Shown here: piece by piece, positions 1 through 8,048 of the stretch | Position numbering within the stretch: the stretch's first letter is position 1 | Layout: every line of letters begins with the position of its first letter | Origin: an uncultured Porphyromonadaceae bacterium | Lineage (GTDB): Bacteria; Bacteroidota; Bacteroidia; Bacteroidales; Muribaculaceae | Assembly (NCBI GenBank): GCA_900550025.1 | Contig: URQP01000068.1 | Coordinates: 1 to 14,609, forward strand | Length of the DNA: 14,609 nt | Direction of reading: 5' to 3' | Notes under the pieces: model-generated | What the model was told of the DNA's origin: nothing | Seen by the model: only the letters and a program-made list of their open reading frames with translations | Databases searched by the model: none | Program-made: the position numbers and the translations under genes

Positions 1-52
1 GCGACCACACGCCCCCCAGACGTGTACTCTAACCGGACTGAGCTACGCCCCG
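1..52 (-). tRNA. tRNA-Pro (anticodon GGG), 5' part, cut by window edge
   Basis: Read on the minus strand from 52, the sequence starts CGGGGCG (acceptor strand), then TA, a D arm with stem GCTC/GAGT and a GG-containing loop, then an anticodon arm CACGT/GCGTG around the 7-base loop CTGGGGG. T33 and G37 flank the anticodon GGG, which reads proline CCC and CCU codons. The start CGGGG and the GGTCGC after the anticodon arm are typical of bacterial proline tRNAs. The T arm and the 3' acceptor strand lie outside the window. The promoter just upstream supports an active gene. Confidence 0.9.
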
Positions 53-63
53 ATTTTGCAGTG

Positions 64-94
64 CAAAGGTAAGGATAATTTCCGTGTCCGCAAA
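64..94 (-). promoter_or_regulatory. Promoter of tRNA-Pro (Bacteroidetes -33/-7 type)
   Basis: On the minus strand a TTTG box (91-94) is followed after exactly 19 bp by TACCTTTG (64-71), a full match to the Bacteroidetes -7 consensus TAnnTTTG. Transcription would start near 57-59, only a few bases before the mature tRNA 5' end at 52, as expected for a tRNA gene. Confidence 0.8.
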
Positions 95-131
95 TTTTTT
101 TAAGGCCATTATGCAACAGGCAGCGCAATCT

Positions 132-228
132 GCGGATTTTTTTGTCACAAAAATGGAGGAAACACTACGGAAAACCGTAGTTTTTAGGCGGATAGCAACA
201 GTTTTCAGCGAAAATCCGCCAAAACTGT
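132..228 (+). promoter_or_regulatory. Dyad-rich leader before the kinase operon
   Basis: This gene-free stretch holds several perfect inverted repeats. ACTACGG (164-170) pairs with CCGTAGT (175-181) around AAAA and is followed by T182-185. GGCGGAT (187-193) pairs with ATCCGCC (214-220). The same right arm can instead pair upstream: GCGGATTTT (132-140) with AAAATCCGC (211-219). ACAGTTTT (198-205) can pair with AAAACTGT (221-228). Some of these pairings exclude each other, which fits either a folded 5' leader or overlapping protein-binding dyads. No convincing -33/-7 promoter for the kinase gene was found; TATCTTTA (242-249) resembles a -7 box but lacks a TTG at the right distance. Function is inference. 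Confidence 0.3.
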
Positions 229-282
229 CACACTTAATTCCTATCTTTACTGACAGAATCATTAACATAAAAAACACGACTT

Positions 283-2361
283 ATGAAAAGGCTCCCTATA
301 GCCATCCTTATATCAGCCGCATTATGGACAGGATGCGGACATCAGGAGAAAGCGGACGTATGGCGCGCTTTTGACGAATGTACTGCCCTCTACAACGCTT
401 CCGACACCACCGGCGCATGGCCCGCCGCGCTGCGCCGGGCGGAAAGGCTCTCGGCAGGATGCGGCGACAGTGCCGTAACAGGCGAATTGTACTATCAGAA
501 AGCGTGCTACGACATATCGCGCGGCACGGGCGACAGCGTGGGCTTCTTCCTTGAAAAGGCGGTTGAATGCTACGGCAACTCCGACAACAACGACGGCAAG
601 GCAAAAGCCGGCCTGACATACGCCCAGTATCTGAATATGCTGAGCCGCTACGACGATTCCGAAAAGAGCCTCAAAACGGCTCTCGGGTATGCTTCCGGCA
701 ACGACAGCCTCCGCGCGCTAATCACCGCAGAACTGATGTTCCTGAAAATATCAAGCGGCGACATGAGAGGAGCCGTAGGCTACAGCCACACGGTACTCCC
801 GCTGCTGCTGCAATCGGGCGACACGAGCAGCTACATCGTGGCGTGCGGAAACACCGGAGTAGCATACCGCCGTCTGGGGATGAACGATTCGGCAATGGCG
901 GTCTATAAAAACGGACTCGACATAGCCATGAAATTCCACGACGAGGAATCCACATCGTATCTGCTCAACAACCTATCCGTGCTCTATTGCGAGCAAGAGC
1001 GGTACGGCGAAAGCCTGCAATACGCCCGGCAGGCGGCAAAACACTCAGAACAGGCAGGAGCCGAGATAGAATACCTGTCCGCTCTTGCCAACGAGGGCAT
1101 CACTTACAGCAAGATGGGCGACAGCGGGAAAGCGGTGTCGCTGCTGCGCAACGCCTACGACCGCGGGGAAGCCGTCAACTACTACCCTGCGCAACTGAAA
1201 ACCATCAACCATCTGCTCGACGCGTACATGCAGCTCGGACGCTACGACTCGGCTGCCGTCTACATAAAGAAAGGCGAAGAAATGGCAGCCAAGCTGCCGC
1301 CATGCAACAACGGAGCTGCCGGAATACTGGAAGCGAAAGCCCACTTACAGGAAGCGACAGGCGACTACCGCGGGGCACTGGCTACAATCGCCCGGATAGA
1401 AACGCTCGCGAACCACAACATAGTGATTCCCGCTTATAAATTGAACGTCCTGAAATCACGCTGCCACGCCGGACTCGGCGACTACCGCAACGCCTACCTG
1501 CTGGCATCGGAAGCCCGCGAAGGGCTGGATTCGGCAAGAAGCGGAGAGGCCGAGCGCAAATTGTCGGAATATACCGCACGTTTCCGCACTCAGGAAAAGG
1601 AATTGGAGATAAGCCGCCTGACAGAAAGCAACCTGCGGCAGGAATCGCACATAATGAAACTCACGGCAATAATAATAGCGATAGCCGCAATAGCCGTCTC
1701 CGGAATAATCATACTGCTATACCGCCGCCGCTCGACACGCCAGAAAACAGAAATACTGCTCGCGCGCAAATACATCGACGGTCTGGAAAGCGAGCGCACC
1801 CGCCTTGCACGCGAGCTGCACGACGGAGTGTGCAACGACCTCCTTGCGCTCGGAATGGAAATGAAATCCGGCAAGCCTGACAGCAAACAGGCTATCGGAC
1901 AAATAGAAAGCATACGCGACAACCTGAGGCAAATCTCGCACGAGCTCATGCCCCCGTCGTTCAAGCATGCCGACATCGACGAAATCCTTTCCGACTATAT
2001 AAGCCACATAAGCTCTGAAAACATCAGATTCACATACGAGCCGGAAGGCAAGGGATGGGAATCCATACCGCCGGCGACGGCCTACGAGCTATACCGCATA
2101 ACGCAAGAAGCCGTATCCAACATCTTGCAACATTCCGGGGCGACGGAAGCCAAGATAGCCCTGTCGCTTTCCGCGGACAACTGCCTGACCCTTGCCATTT
2201 CCGACAACGGAAACAATCCGGCAGAAAACGAAGGCGACGGCGTAGGCATACGCACAATGCGTGACCGCGCGGCAAGCATCGGCGGAACACTTACTTACAA
2301 CACCGGCGAGAAAGGGACAAACCTGTCAATCGTCATAAAAACCGACACCAATGCAATCTAA
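283..2361 (+). CDS. TPR-sensor membrane histidine kinase (NarL/HisKA_3 class)
   Basis: This is a 692-aa sensor kinase that should autophosphorylate on histidine and pass the phosphate to the regulator encoded next. A signal peptide with a lipobox-like LWTGC (Cys18) is followed by about 400 residues of tetratricopeptide repeats, for example around 227-258, so the sensor is predicted in the periplasm. A charged coiled coil (about 414-456) leads into one membrane helix (about 460-480) ending in YRRR. The cytoplasmic part has the HisKA_3 motif RELHDG with phosphoacceptor His513, then a HATPase_c domain: N box QEAVSNILQH (608-617), SDNG (640-643) and GVGIRTM (653-659). All catalytic boxes are present. 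The 3' end overlaps the regulator gene by 11 nt, indicating one operon and coupled translation. The stimulus is unknown; protein-protein sensing through the TPRs is a guess. Confidence 0.93.
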   Translation: MKRLPIAILISAALWTGCGHQEKADVWRAFDECTALYNASDTTGAWPAALRRAERLSAGCGDSAVTGELYYQKACYDISRGTGDSVGFFLEKAVECYGNSDNNDGKAKAGLTYAQYLNMLSRYDDSEKSLKTALGYASGNDSLRALITAELMFLKISSGDMRGAVGYSHTVLPLLLQSGDTSSYIVACGNTGVAYRRLGMNDSAMAVYKNGLDIAMKFHDEESTSYLLNNLSVLYCEQERYGESLQYARQAAKHSEQAGAEIEYLSALANEGITYSKMGDSGKAVSLLRNAYDRGEAVNYYPAQLKTINHLLDAYMQLGRYDSAAVYIKKGEEMAAKLPPCNNGAAGILEAKAHLQEATGDYRGALATIARIETLANHNIVIPAYKLNVLKSRCHAGLGDYRNAYLLASEAREGLDSARSGEAERKLSEYTARFRTQEKELEISRLTESNLRQESHIMKLTAIIIAIAAIAVSGIIILLYRRRSTRQKTEILLARKYIDGLESERTRLARELHDGVCNDLLALGMEMKSGKPDSKQAIGQIESIRDNLRQISHELMPPSFKHADIDEILSDYISHISSENIRFTYEPEGKGWESIPPATAYELYRITQEAVSNILQHSGATEAKIALSLSADNCLTLAISDNGNNPAENEGDGVGIRTMRDRAASIGGTLTYNTGEKGTNLSIVIKTDTNAI

Positions 2362-2986
2362 AAATCCACGCAAAACCAACATTCTCATCGTCGACGACCA
2401 TCAAATAGTCGCCCATGGGCTGCAAGCCCTGCTTTCGCGCGAGAACTGCGTAAAAAGCATCGACACGGCAACGACTGCCGAAAAAGCCTTACTTCTCTCA
2501 AAAAAGAAGAGCTATGGCATATACATCATCGACGTGGAGTTGCCCGACATTTCCGGCTTGGAATTAACTGAACGACTGCAAGCCATATCGCCGGAAGCAT
2601 CTTTCATCTTCCACACCATGCACGAAGAGATATGGACAATCAAAGCCATGATGGCGGCCGGAGCCGACGCGATAGTGCTGAAATCCGACGACCTAAGCGA
2701 CCTGACCGCCGCCGTGAAAGCCGTAGCCACCGGCAACAGCTATTACAGTCAGCGTTTTGAAGATTACTGCCGACGGTTTGAAAGCCGGCAGATGCCGTCG
2801 CCGCATGAACTTGAAATATTGAGAGCGATAGCCAAAGGCGAGAGCACCAACGACATAGCCCGCCGCATGTGCATCTCGCCCAATACCATAGAATACCACC
2901 GCAAACGGCTGTTCCGCAAACTCGGCGCGACGAACATGGCCGACATGGTGGCCCGCGCCATCGAACACGGCCTGTTAGTGATTTAG
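2351..2986 (+). CDS. LuxR/NarL-family response regulator
   Basis: This 211-aa transcription regulator is the evident partner of the kinase gene it overlaps. The receiver domain (about 10-125) has the acidic pair Asp15-Asp16, phosphoacceptor Asp61 in IIDVELPD, the switch Thr89 and the conserved Lys111. The C-terminal GerE/LuxR helix-turn-helix (about 148-208) shows the usual pattern with NDIARRMCISPNTIEYHRKR and a following KLGA turn. Phosphorylation is expected to promote dimerisation and DNA binding. Its targets are not visible here. It is convergent with the xus-like operon, so it is not co-transcribed with it, though control of that operon is possible. The TAG stop shares 4 bp with the stop of the opposing gene. 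Confidence 0.95.
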   Translation: MQSKNPRKTNILIVDDHQIVAHGLQALLSRENCVKSIDTATTAEKALLLSKKKSYGIYIIDVELPDISGLELTERLQAISPEASFIFHTMHEEIWTIKAMMAAGADAIVLKSDDLSDLTAAVKAVATGNSYYSQRFEDYCRRFESRQMPSPHELEILRAIAKGESTNDIARRMCISPNTIEYHRKRLFRKLGATNMADMVARAIEHGLLVI

Positions 2987-4071
2987 CGCCTTTTCCGTTT
3001 TTTCAGCCAGAAGTAGTAGCCGGTGAGAGGCAGCGACGCTCCTATGAGCGAGGCTACGAAATACAAGATTTTTGTAGCCGTACCGCCCCAAGAGCCAGTG
3101 TGGAACGCATAAATCCAGCTTTTCATTTTGCTGCTCCGCGGCTGTTCGGCATAGACGGTTATTTGCTCTATCCTGCCATCTGTGCGGTTGAACTTTGCAA
3201 TGTCCTGCTTCCGCAAGCCTGTACCGCCAAGCGTGATTTTTGCAGAAGAAGCCGATAATGCAACCGACTCACAACCGGCATATCTCCGCCCGATTTCCGA
3301 AAGGGCTTTGTCCCAGACAGTAAAATCGTATCCACTCCGTTTTTCCGGTTCTGAATTGCGGGTTGACGGACGTTGCCGCTGCTGCTCCACCCCGAATGCC
3401 GAGTAAAAAGCCGTGCGATACCAGCCGAACGACCACGTCAGCCCGGTCAACGCCATCACGAGCAAGAAGACAGTAGAATAAAAGCCGAGCGACACGTGGG
3501 TGTCGTACCAGAAACGGTAGCGGCTCTTTCCTGTCTTAACCGAAAGCCTTTGCCGCAGCATCCTGACAGTTTTCGGGAACCATATCACTAAACCGGTAAC
3601 AAGGATGAACACCATCACAAGGGTGGATATGCCAACCACCATCTTTCCTACAGTTTTCTCCCCTTTCTGCGGAGGTACATCCATCAGCCAGCGGTGCAAC
3701 TGCCGCATAGCGGTGAAAAAAGCGTAATTCCTTTCCCAGCCTTTCACTTCTCCCGTATAGGGATCGACATAAAGCGGCCTCCTGTGCATATCCTCGAAAG
3801 TCACGGCATACGACAATCCTTCCCTGCCCGGGACCGTCAACCCCGAAATCCGCAACGTGTCGGGAACCTGAGTTTTCACAGCCGCTATTATTTCCGAAGG
3901 ACGCATACGTTCCTGCCCCTCAGAATGCTCCGAAGCATAAATGTCCCGATTGAGCCATTGCTTTATTTCCTGCTCGAAAACGAGGGCAGCCCCCGACAGG
4001 CATATCACGGTGATGAATATGCCCACGGGGACTGACAGCCACAAATGCAGTCTTGAAAACAGCTTTCTCAT
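2983..4071 (-). CDS. xusC: PepSY-domain inner-membrane protein, XusC-like
   Basis: This 362-aa PepSY_TM protein has four predicted membrane helices (about 12-33, 142-165, 192-215 and 335-355). A PepSY-type domain lies between the first two and contains RRPLYVDPYTGEVKG (97-111); a second soluble loop lies between helices 3 and 4. Histidines His9, His126, His192 and His324 sit next to the four helices. Such histidines in FoxB/PiuB-type relatives are linked to haem binding and siderophore-iron reduction. As the third gene of a receptor-lipoprotein-PepSY operon it matches XusC of B. thetaiotaomicron. Its ATG overlaps the preceding stop by 4 nt (ATGA), implying translational coupling. Iron release by reduction is inferred from the family, not visible directly. 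The C-terminus is strongly basic (KKRKRR). Confidence 0.88.
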   Translation of the reverse strand: MRKLFSRLHLWLSVPVGIFITVICLSGAALVFEQEIKQWLNRDIYASEHSEGQERMRPSEIIAAVKTQVPDTLRISGLTVPGREGLSYAVTFEDMHRRPLYVDPYTGEVKGWERNYAFFTAMRQLHRWLMDVPPQKGEKTVGKMVVGISTLVMVFILVTGLVIWFPKTVRMLRQRLSVKTGKSRYRFWYDTHVSLGFYSTVFLLVMALTGLTWSFGWYRTAFYSAFGVEQQRQRPSTRNSEPEKRSGYDFTVWDKALSEIGRRYAGCESVALSASSAKITLGGTGLRKQDIAKFNRTDGRIEQITVYAEQPRSSKMKSWIYAFHTGSWGGTATKILYFVASLIGASLPLTGYYFWLKKRKRR

Positions 4072-5405
4072 TGTTTCTTTATTCGGGCCACTCCTTTGAT
4101 TGATTCGGCGTTTACTTCCAATCCACGTTTCATCACGCCATCGGAACTTACTGTGTAAAGCGCGGGTTTCATCGATGATGTCTCTATTCCGAACGTCACG
4201 CTTCTTTTGTCTTTTTCTATCATGTAGAACAGAGCGACATCGGTAATGTCGGACGGCACGTTCTCAACCCATGAGAACTCTGTTGTCGCCGCGTCGTAGA
4301 TGGCAAATTGAGTGCGCGGGGCTGATGTGGAAACGTCATCGCCCGCGTTGCTGAACATTTGCAGGCAGAATTTTGTGCCGCCGAGATAATAGCTGCGCCA
4401 TACGCGGTGGCCTCCCGATTTTTCTTGCAGGTTGACATAGTAGCTGTCGTCGAATCCTGTCGGCTTGCCGTTTTCCACTTTCAGTTTCAGCACCGTTGAA
4501 GGCGGAATGGCGCCGTCGCTTGCGTTGCTGATATTGCCTTGCGCGAATACATATATGCTGCCGTCGTCGGTTGGCTCGATGCCGGTTTCAGTGCGTGAGC
4601 GGCTGTTGCCTTTCACCTGTCCCGACGGTTTGTCGGCATTGTTGCGCACAAGCAGGCTGTTGAATTTCAGGAATTCTTTTTCCGAATCCGACGGATCGAG
4701 TGTGAATACTCCGATGTAGGTGTTGAACGCGAGTTCGGTAGTGGTGGTTTTCGACGACGGCTCGCGCTTGGTTGTCATCCCCACGAGCACGTAGTCGCCA
4801 TATTGCGCGATGTCGGAGAATGTGGTGTGCTCCGCCACTTGGCCGCGCCATGCGCTGTTGGAGGCGTCGGTGTTGATTTTTCCGTGATTTGTTATCACGG
4901 CTTGCGATTCAGTGTCAATGAGTTTGATGCGCTCGTATGCAATGTCGTTTTCCGATGCGTTTGTGGCCGCCACAAAATAGTTGCCCACCACGCCGCGCGC
5001 TTTCACATCACCGTCGAGATTGAATTCGTTGCGTTTCGCAATGTTGTATCCGGCATCCAAGCCCCATGAGGCTGAAATGGTACTTATTCCGGCCGAGCCT
5101 TGCGACCCGTAGTTGATATTGTACAGATATTTGTCGTTTACAGCCGTATAATCTTGATTGCCGGACACTTCTTGCCTGTTGTGGCTGCTTGTCTGGCCGT
5201 CGATTGAGCCTTGTGAGATGTCGCTGACCTGTTTCAGATAGCCTACGTCGTCGCCCGATGCGTAAGCCACTATGTAGACATATTCGCCGTCGCCGGTTTC
5301 CGGCACGCCTCCTCCTTCTCCGCCTTTTGGCTCGTCGGAGCATGATACGGACAGCAATCCCGTTGCGAGGGTTGCGCTTAGAATGCTAAAAAATCTTTTT
5401 TTCAT
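4068..5405 (-). CDS. xusB: DUF4374 surface lipoprotein, XusB-like siderophore binder
   Basis: This is a predicted 445-aa outer-membrane lipoprotein. The chosen ATG gives a normal signal peptide (KKR, hydrophobic core, LLSVSC) with lipid-bearing Cys22. Residues after it, SDE, resemble the Bacteroidetes lipoprotein export signal, so surface exposure is likely. A Gly-rich linker precedes a long beta-rich domain with repeated VYIVAYA-, YLYNINYG- and YVLVGMTT-like strands, as in DUF4374 proteins. XusB of B. thetaiotaomicron belongs to this family and captures ferric enterobactin-type siderophores for the partner receptor; ligand identity here is inferred. An in-frame ATG 33 nt upstream (5438) would overlap the receptor stop as ATGA but gives a 16-residue extended n-region; it remains possible. 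The stop overlaps the xusC start. Confidence 0.87.
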   Translation of the reverse strand: MKKRFFSILSATLATGLLSVSCSDEPKGGEGGGVPETGDGEYVYIVAYASGDDVGYLKQVSDISQGSIDGQTSSHNRQEVSGNQDYTAVNDKYLYNINYGSQGSAGISTISASWGLDAGYNIAKRNEFNLDGDVKARGVVGNYFVAATNASENDIAYERIKLIDTESQAVITNHGKINTDASNSAWRGQVAEHTTFSDIAQYGDYVLVGMTTKREPSSKTTTTELAFNTYIGVFTLDPSDSEKEFLKFNSLLVRNNADKPSGQVKGNSRSRTETGIEPTDDGSIYVFAQGNISNASDGAIPPSTVLKLKVENGKPTGFDDSYYVNLQEKSGGHRVWRSYYLGGTKFCLQMFSNAGDDVSTSAPRTQFAIYDAATTEFSWVENVPSDITDVALFYMIEKDKRSVTFGIETSSMKPALYTVSSDGVMKRGLEVNAESIKGVARIKKQ

Positions 5406-5434
5406 ATACTTATTTAGTTTTATTGTTTTGACTG

Positions 5435-7840
5435 TCATTTGCTGAAATTATATCCTATTTTGATGCCGAACGACCGTCCGGGTTTCTGCAGGTTGAAATT
5501 GTCGTAAAGAGCCTCATTGAAAATGTTGCGGCATTCCAACGATACCGTGAAGTTATGCGTCTTCCCGAAATTGTAGCTCACAAAGATGTCGTGCGACAGT
5601 TGCATGGGGACAGTGGAGTCGCCGTTATAGCTCGGCCAGTCGAGATAGAACTCGTGGATGTAGTTAAGTGCGTATTGTATGTCGAGCATGGAGCCTTTAA
5701 GCGCCACATCGCGCAGCGTCACACCGGCTTCGGCATTGCCGTACATATACGGTTGGTTGGGGATTCGGTCGCGGTAGATGGTGCTTTCCACGTTGGTGCC
5801 TGATTTGTAGCGTGTCATGTTGCGCATGTCGTAGTAGCAGAAGTTGCCGCCAAGATGTATTAAGTCGCGGAAAGAATAGCGCAATCCGAAATCTGCCCCC
5901 AAACTGCGCACACTGCCCTCGTTGACCGATGAGGCCGTGCCTTTGGTCTGACTCACGGTGCGGCGTATGTAGTCGGTGACGTTTCTGTATTGGAATGTCG
6001 CGTCTGCCGTTAGTTGGTGGTCGGCAATGCCGGCGGTGCTGAATGTCATGCCGAGATTTATGTTGTCGCTCGCTTCCGGCTTTAAATCAGATGTGCCCAA
6101 CTCCAGTCCGTCGCCGTCGCCAAACAGCTCTCGGCTTGTTGGCAGACGGTAGGTGTGCTCATACGACGCTTTGAGCTGCACGAAACGCCCGGCAAAATAG
6201 GTGGACGCTATTCCCCCTCCGAAATAGCTGTCGGTGCGGCTGTGATGCGATACCGACTGCCCGTCGTCGGAATCCACGTATGCCTCGACGTGGGATGTGT
6301 AGTTTTTGACGAATATCGATGTGTTCCATACGGAGCGGTAATCGTATTTGTAGCTCAATCCGAGAACGTTTTTGAAATTTTCCGACGGATACCGGTCGGA
6401 AAGTTGCGCTTCTGATTCCACCTCATTGTGGCCTTTTCGCGAGAATGTGGTCAGGGTGTTGCTTAACGATATGGCGTGTCCATGCGCCGGCATCAGGCCT
6501 GCTTTGAGATTTATTGCCCCGTTGCGGTCGCGATAATGGTATTTCATGTATGAGCGCTCGCCCGGCAAATTGTTGTCGTGCGGCTTGAATTGTCCCAACC
6601 AGTTGTAGTTGCCTCTGACGGTGTCGGCGGCGAATGATTTTCCGAAATTGTAATTGCCGTTGAGCGACACTCTTAGTCCTTTCAATACGTTGAATTTCTT
6701 TTCGTAGGCGATTGACGGAAGCAATGTCGTCGCCGTGTTGTAGCGCCCTCCGAACACGAAATCCATTGTTGAGGCATTTTGTATCTCTTTGTACTCATAT
6801 CCTCCGATAAATCCGAATATCAGACGGTCAGCCCATTTTTTGTCTGTAACTCCCAATTTCAGGACTACGGCCTCGTTGTGATAAGCTCCGTGAAAACGCC
6901 TCACCTCTCTTGTGCCGGGCAGATAGTTGTCGGTCGCGAAATCGAGGATTTTGGCGTTGACTTTATAGTCGTTGTCGGAATAGTTTTGATAGGGGTTGAC
7001 CATGAAATAGAAACCTTTTTTTGTGGTATGCTCCACCAATGCGCCCGATTTATGGGTGTTGAAAGAGCCGTAAGAGTAAGAGGCGTTTATGCGTGTGCGC
7101 TTGGTGTTGTCGGTCACTATGTTTATCGCTCCTCCTATGGCGTCGCCTCCCAATTCTATGGGTACTACCCCTTTATAGACTTCGATGCGTTTTGCCATGC
7201 CGGCAGGAATGTTGTTGAGTCCGAAGGCCGAGCCCATGCCGTCCATCGGCATACCGTCGATGAATATTTTCACGTGCTTCCCGGAGAAGCCGTTGAGCGA
7301 CACGTTGATGTCGGAGCCCAAGCCTCCCGTTTCGCGTATTTTTATTCCGCTTATCTTGTCGACTACCTGCGAAAGGTCGAGCGTTGTGGATTTGTATTTG
7401 TCGGTTTCCATCATCTGTACGTTATAGGCAAGCCGTGCCACCCGCTCTCCCTCGCTCAGACCGCGCACAACCACTTCTTCGAGCGACAGCGACGGCTCTT
7501 CGAGCTCAAATGTCAGACGGTATTTCTCTGACGGCTCTATTGCTATTTCTTTTGTCATTTGGGAGTAGCCCGTATAACTTGCTTTCAGTGTGTAGTTGCC
7601 CGGCTCGCGTACAGTGAGCACGTATTTTCCCAATGAGTCTGTCGCGCAGCTTGCCACGAATTTGCCGCTGTCTTTGTCGCGCAATTCCACTATGGCGTAT
7701 TCAAGCGGTTGCCCGGTCGGCTTGTCGATGACTTTGCCGGTTATTCTCGAATTGTCGTGCCGCGCGAAAGCCGTCACCGGCAATATGAGCGTTAAGAAAA
7801 GAAGCAGGAAGAATCTTATGACAGGTTCTTGATGTTTCAT
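5435..7840 (-). CDS. xusA: TonB-dependent outer-membrane receptor, XusA-like
   Basis: This 801-aa TonB-dependent receptor should import a ferric siderophore across the outer membrane using TonB energy. A signal peptide ends near PVTAFA (21-26). A carboxypeptidase-regulatory-like domain (about 31-115) with GKVIDKPTGQPLEYA follows. The plug (about 122-245) carries IFIDGMPMDG (192-201), RIEVYKGVVPIELGG (218-232) and AIGGAINI (234-241), the usual receptor signatures. The rest is a beta-barrel ending GIKIGYNFSK. The length and the absence of a SusD partner point to siderophore rather than glycan uptake. ATG 7840 is preferred over an in-frame ATG at 7915, because the longer form has no signal peptide at its N-terminus and the predicted promoter lies between the two. 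Gene order with the DUF4374 and PepSY genes matches XusABC. Confidence 0.9.
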   Translation of the reverse strand: MKHQEPVIRFFLLLFLTLILPVTAFARHDNSRITGKVIDKPTGQPLEYAIVELRDKDSGKFVASCATDSLGKYVLTVREPGNYTLKASYTGYSQMTKEIAIEPSEKYRLTFELEEPSLSLEEVVVRGLSEGERVARLAYNVQMMETDKYKSTTLDLSQVVDKISGIKIRETGGLGSDINVSLNGFSGKHVKIFIDGMPMDGMGSAFGLNNIPAGMAKRIEVYKGVVPIELGGDAIGGAINIVTDNTKRTRINASYSYGSFNTHKSGALVEHTTKKGFYFMVNPYQNYSDNDYKVNAKILDFATDNYLPGTREVRRFHGAYHNEAVVLKLGVTDKKWADRLIFGFIGGYEYKEIQNASTMDFVFGGRYNTATTLLPSIAYEKKFNVLKGLRVSLNGNYNFGKSFAADTVRGNYNWLGQFKPHDNNLPGERSYMKYHYRDRNGAINLKAGLMPAHGHAISLSNTLTTFSRKGHNEVESEAQLSDRYPSENFKNVLGLSYKYDYRSVWNTSIFVKNYTSHVEAYVDSDDGQSVSHHSRTDSYFGGGIASTYFAGRFVQLKASYEHTYRLPTSRELFGDGDGLELGTSDLKPEASDNINLGMTFSTAGIADHQLTADATFQYRNVTDYIRRTVSQTKGTASSVNEGSVRSLGADFGLRYSFRDLIHLGGNFCYYDMRNMTRYKSGTNVESTIYRDRIPNQPYMYGNAEAGVTLRDVALKGSMLDIQYALNYIHEFYLDWPSYNGDSTVPMQLSHDIFVSYNFGKTHNFTVSLECRNIFNEALYDNFNLQKPGRSFGIKIGYNFSK

Positions 7841-7878
7841 CTGTTGAATTATTTTAGCGTTACCAAATTTTGAGAATG

Positions 7879-7909
7879 CAAAGTTATTGGCATCACAAAA
7901 GCGCATCAA
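7879..7909 (-). promoter_or_regulatory. Promoter of the xusABC-like operon
   Basis: On the minus strand TTG (7907-7909) is followed after 20 bp by TAACTTTG (7879-7886), a full match to TAnnTTTG. The start would be near 7872, giving a leader of about 30 nt before the ATG at 7840. The 9-bp sequence AAGTTATTG (plus-strand reading) occurs at 7881-7889 over the -7 box and again at 7914-7922 just upstream of -33. It could be an operator pair, but no Fur-type palindrome was recognised. Confidence 0.75.
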
Positions 7910-7976
7910 TCGCAAGTTATTGCTATTTGGCAGGCATCAGAGCCCACGCGACTAACCATTTCAAGGTATCAGGCTT

Positions 7977-8016
7977 AAAAACGGAAAGAGCCGCCAGCGA
8001 TGTGCCGACGGCTCTT
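7977..8016 (-). terminator. Intrinsic terminator of fabD
   Basis: On the minus strand, about 33 nt after the fabD stop, a 12-bp stem forms between 8016-8005 (starting AAGAGCCG) and 7997-7986 (ending CGGCTCTT), with two G-U wobbles and a 7-nt loop. It is followed by TCCG and a run of five T (7981-7977). This should separate fabD from the xus-like operon transcribed in the same direction. Confidence 0.82.
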
Positions 8017-8048
8017 GTATCAAATTGTGACCTAAGACCACGCCATGA

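Noticed and set aside
242..249. TATCTTTA as -7 box of the kinase operon
   Set aside because: The last consensus base differs and no TTG lies 19-21 bp upstream, unlike the other four promoters in this window.
6779..7531. 250-codon open frame antisense to the receptor gene
   Set aside because: It overlaps the plug-coding part of the receptor, shows no family features and has composition typical of a shadow frame.
7841..7915. Extended N-terminus for the TonB-dependent receptor
   Set aside because: The extra 25 residues precede a complete signal peptide and the predicted promoter lies inside this stretch, so it would not be transcribed from that promoter.
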